Below are positions 4,944 to 5,718 of a stretch of 5,718 bases of DNA, one piece after another (the stretch's first letter is position 1; the number at the start of each line of letters is the position of its first letter). The notes beneath the pieces were generated by a model. It was not told where the DNA came from and ran no database searches. It saw only the letters and a list, made by a program, of their open reading frames with translations. The DNA lies in the NCBI GenBank assembly GCA_947073895.1, contig CAMTNN010000107.1:1-5718 (forward strand), given 5' to 3'. The translations under genes were made by a program, and so were the position numbers. The DNA comes from an uncultured cyanobacterium (lineage in GTDB: Bacteria > Cyanobacteriota > Vampirovibrionia > Gastranaerophilales > Gastranaerophilaceae).

Positions 4944-5718
4944 ATGAAAAACTTCAAAAGAAAACTATCAGCAATCGCGCTCTGTACATTATTTGCTTCA
5001 ATGCAAGTATCTGCTGCTACTATTACAACAGGTGATACCGGTTTAGGCGGTGGTCTTGGTGGTGCTGATATTACAGGAGCTACCGGCGGTTATTTAGGTA
5101 CTGATATCGGTGATGGCTTTGCAAATGTTAATGTAAATGGCGATGCTCATATCATTTGGGGTAACTTAAATCTTAACAAAGGTGAATCACTCAATTTCAA
5201 TGGTACAGAAGGTGCTAATGCAATGGTTGTTAACACTGTTACCGGCGGTATGTCTCAAATTTACGGTACAATTACTTCTAACAGCGGAGTTTCTAAATTA
5301 ATAATTTCAAACCCTAACGGTATGTTATTTGATGGCGCAAAGTTTGTTACTGCAGGTGATACAGTTTTAACAACACAAGAATTAAATACAATCAAAATGG
5401 ATGACGGAAGATTAAAAGTTGTTGGTACTGATGCAATTGCAACTCAAGGTATTACAATCAGAAATTCTGATTTCTCAGTTGGCGGTGAGTTTAATATTAC
5501 AGCGCCTTCAATTGATATTATTAAATCAGTATTAGGTGCAACAAAAGGTCTTAAATTAGTTACAGCTGACGGTCAAAACTTCCTTGTTAATCCGAAAGAT
5601 GGTCAAAATGAACGTCATACTGCGGTAAGACTTGAATCAGTTAAAATTAACGGTAATGTTTATATCGTAGCTGATAAAGATATCGTTAAAATCGTAAATG
5701 GCGGTGAAATTAACGGTA
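4944..5718 (+). CDS. Secreted filamentous-haemagglutinin-type exoprotein (TpsA-like), N-terminal part, cut by the window edge
   Basis: The open frame runs off the right edge after 258 codons with no stop. Residues 1-24 are a Sec signal peptide: basic MKNFKRK, a hydrophobic core (about 8-20) and VSA before the cleavage site at 24/25. A glycine-rich stretch (30-50, GDTGLGGGLGGADITG and on) follows. Then comes a TPS/haemagglutination-activity domain (about 60-145): IIWGNLNLNKGESLNF, the VNTVTGG site, SQIYGTITS and the hallmark NPNGMLFDGA (NPNG at 123-126). In two-partner secretion this domain is recognised by a TpsB outer-membrane transporter, and the rest of the protein folds outside the cell as a beta-helix serving adhesion, toxin delivery or aggregation. 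Residues after 145 are beta-rich and Gly/Asn-rich, consistent with the start of such a helix. No tpsB gene is in view, and the C-terminal function cannot be judged. Confidence 0.9.
   Translation, partial: MKNFKRKLSAIALCTLFASMQVSAATITTGDTGLGGGLGGADITGATGGYLGTDIGDGFANVNVNGDAHIIWGNLNLNKGESLNFNGTEGANAMVVNTVTGGMSQIYGTITSNSGVSKLIISNPNGMLFDGAKFVTAGDTVLTTQELNTIKMDDGRLKVVGTDAIATQGITIRNSDFSVGGEFNITAPSIDIIKSVLGATKGLKLVTADGQNFLVNPKDGQNERHTAVRLESVKINGNVYIVADKDIVKIVNGGEING

Noticed and set aside
1..5718. Mobile elements, CRISPR arrays, tRNA or rRNA genes, or a defence cluster
   Set aside because: No transposase or integrase motifs, no regularly spaced direct repeats and no tRNA cloverleaf were seen. The helicase resembles a general PIF1-family enzyme and has no nuclease or other defence partner next to it in view.

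Overview
The window is AT-rich bacterial DNA holding six protein genes and short intergenic gaps, none longer than about 225 bases. Gene starts have clear AGGAG-type ribosome binding sites, and intrinsic terminators are frequent. The right-hand gene begins with a signal peptide and a filamentous-haemagglutinin-type secretion domain. That implies an outer membrane, so a diderm (Gram-negative) AT-rich bacterium. A gut lineage such as Gastranaerophilales (Vampirovibrionia/Melainabacteria) would fit, as would other AT-rich diderms. This placement is an inference from composition and gene content, not an identification.

Layout from left to right: (1) a PIF1/RecD2-like superfamily 1B DNA helicase on +, cut by the left edge so that its Walker A is missing, with a C-terminal extension resembling the RQC winged helix of RecQ helicases; (2) a convergent two-gene unit on -, hdeD-like membrane protein then single-domain rhodanese, in which the rhodanese ribosome binding site overlaps the hdeD-like stop codon; (3) tpiA (triose-phosphate isomerase) on +, divergent from that unit, with its own promoter and a strong terminator; (4) on -, a protein with two zf-TFIIB-type zinc ribbons, a two-helix membrane hairpin and an SPFH/band-7 domain; (5) a 225-base divergent intergenic region with a good promoter for the SPFH gene, several TGTTA/TAACA repeats and a strong terminator-like hairpin that belongs to no visible gene; (6) on +, the start of a large secreted TPS-type exoprotein that runs off the right edge.

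The genes are mostly independent single transcription units in alternating orientation. Only the hdeD-like/rhodanese pair looks like an operon. tpiA is a glycolytic housekeeping gene with codon use suggesting high expression. The rest cover DNA maintenance (helicase), membrane or stress physiology (HdeD-like, rhodanese, SPFH) and surface interaction (exoprotein). I see no mobile element, CRISPR array, tRNA, rRNA or defence cassette. The points most worth following up are the zinc-ribbon/SPFH fusion, the orphan terminator with its operator-like repeats, the Cys-rich insertion in TpiA and the RQC-like tail on the helicase.
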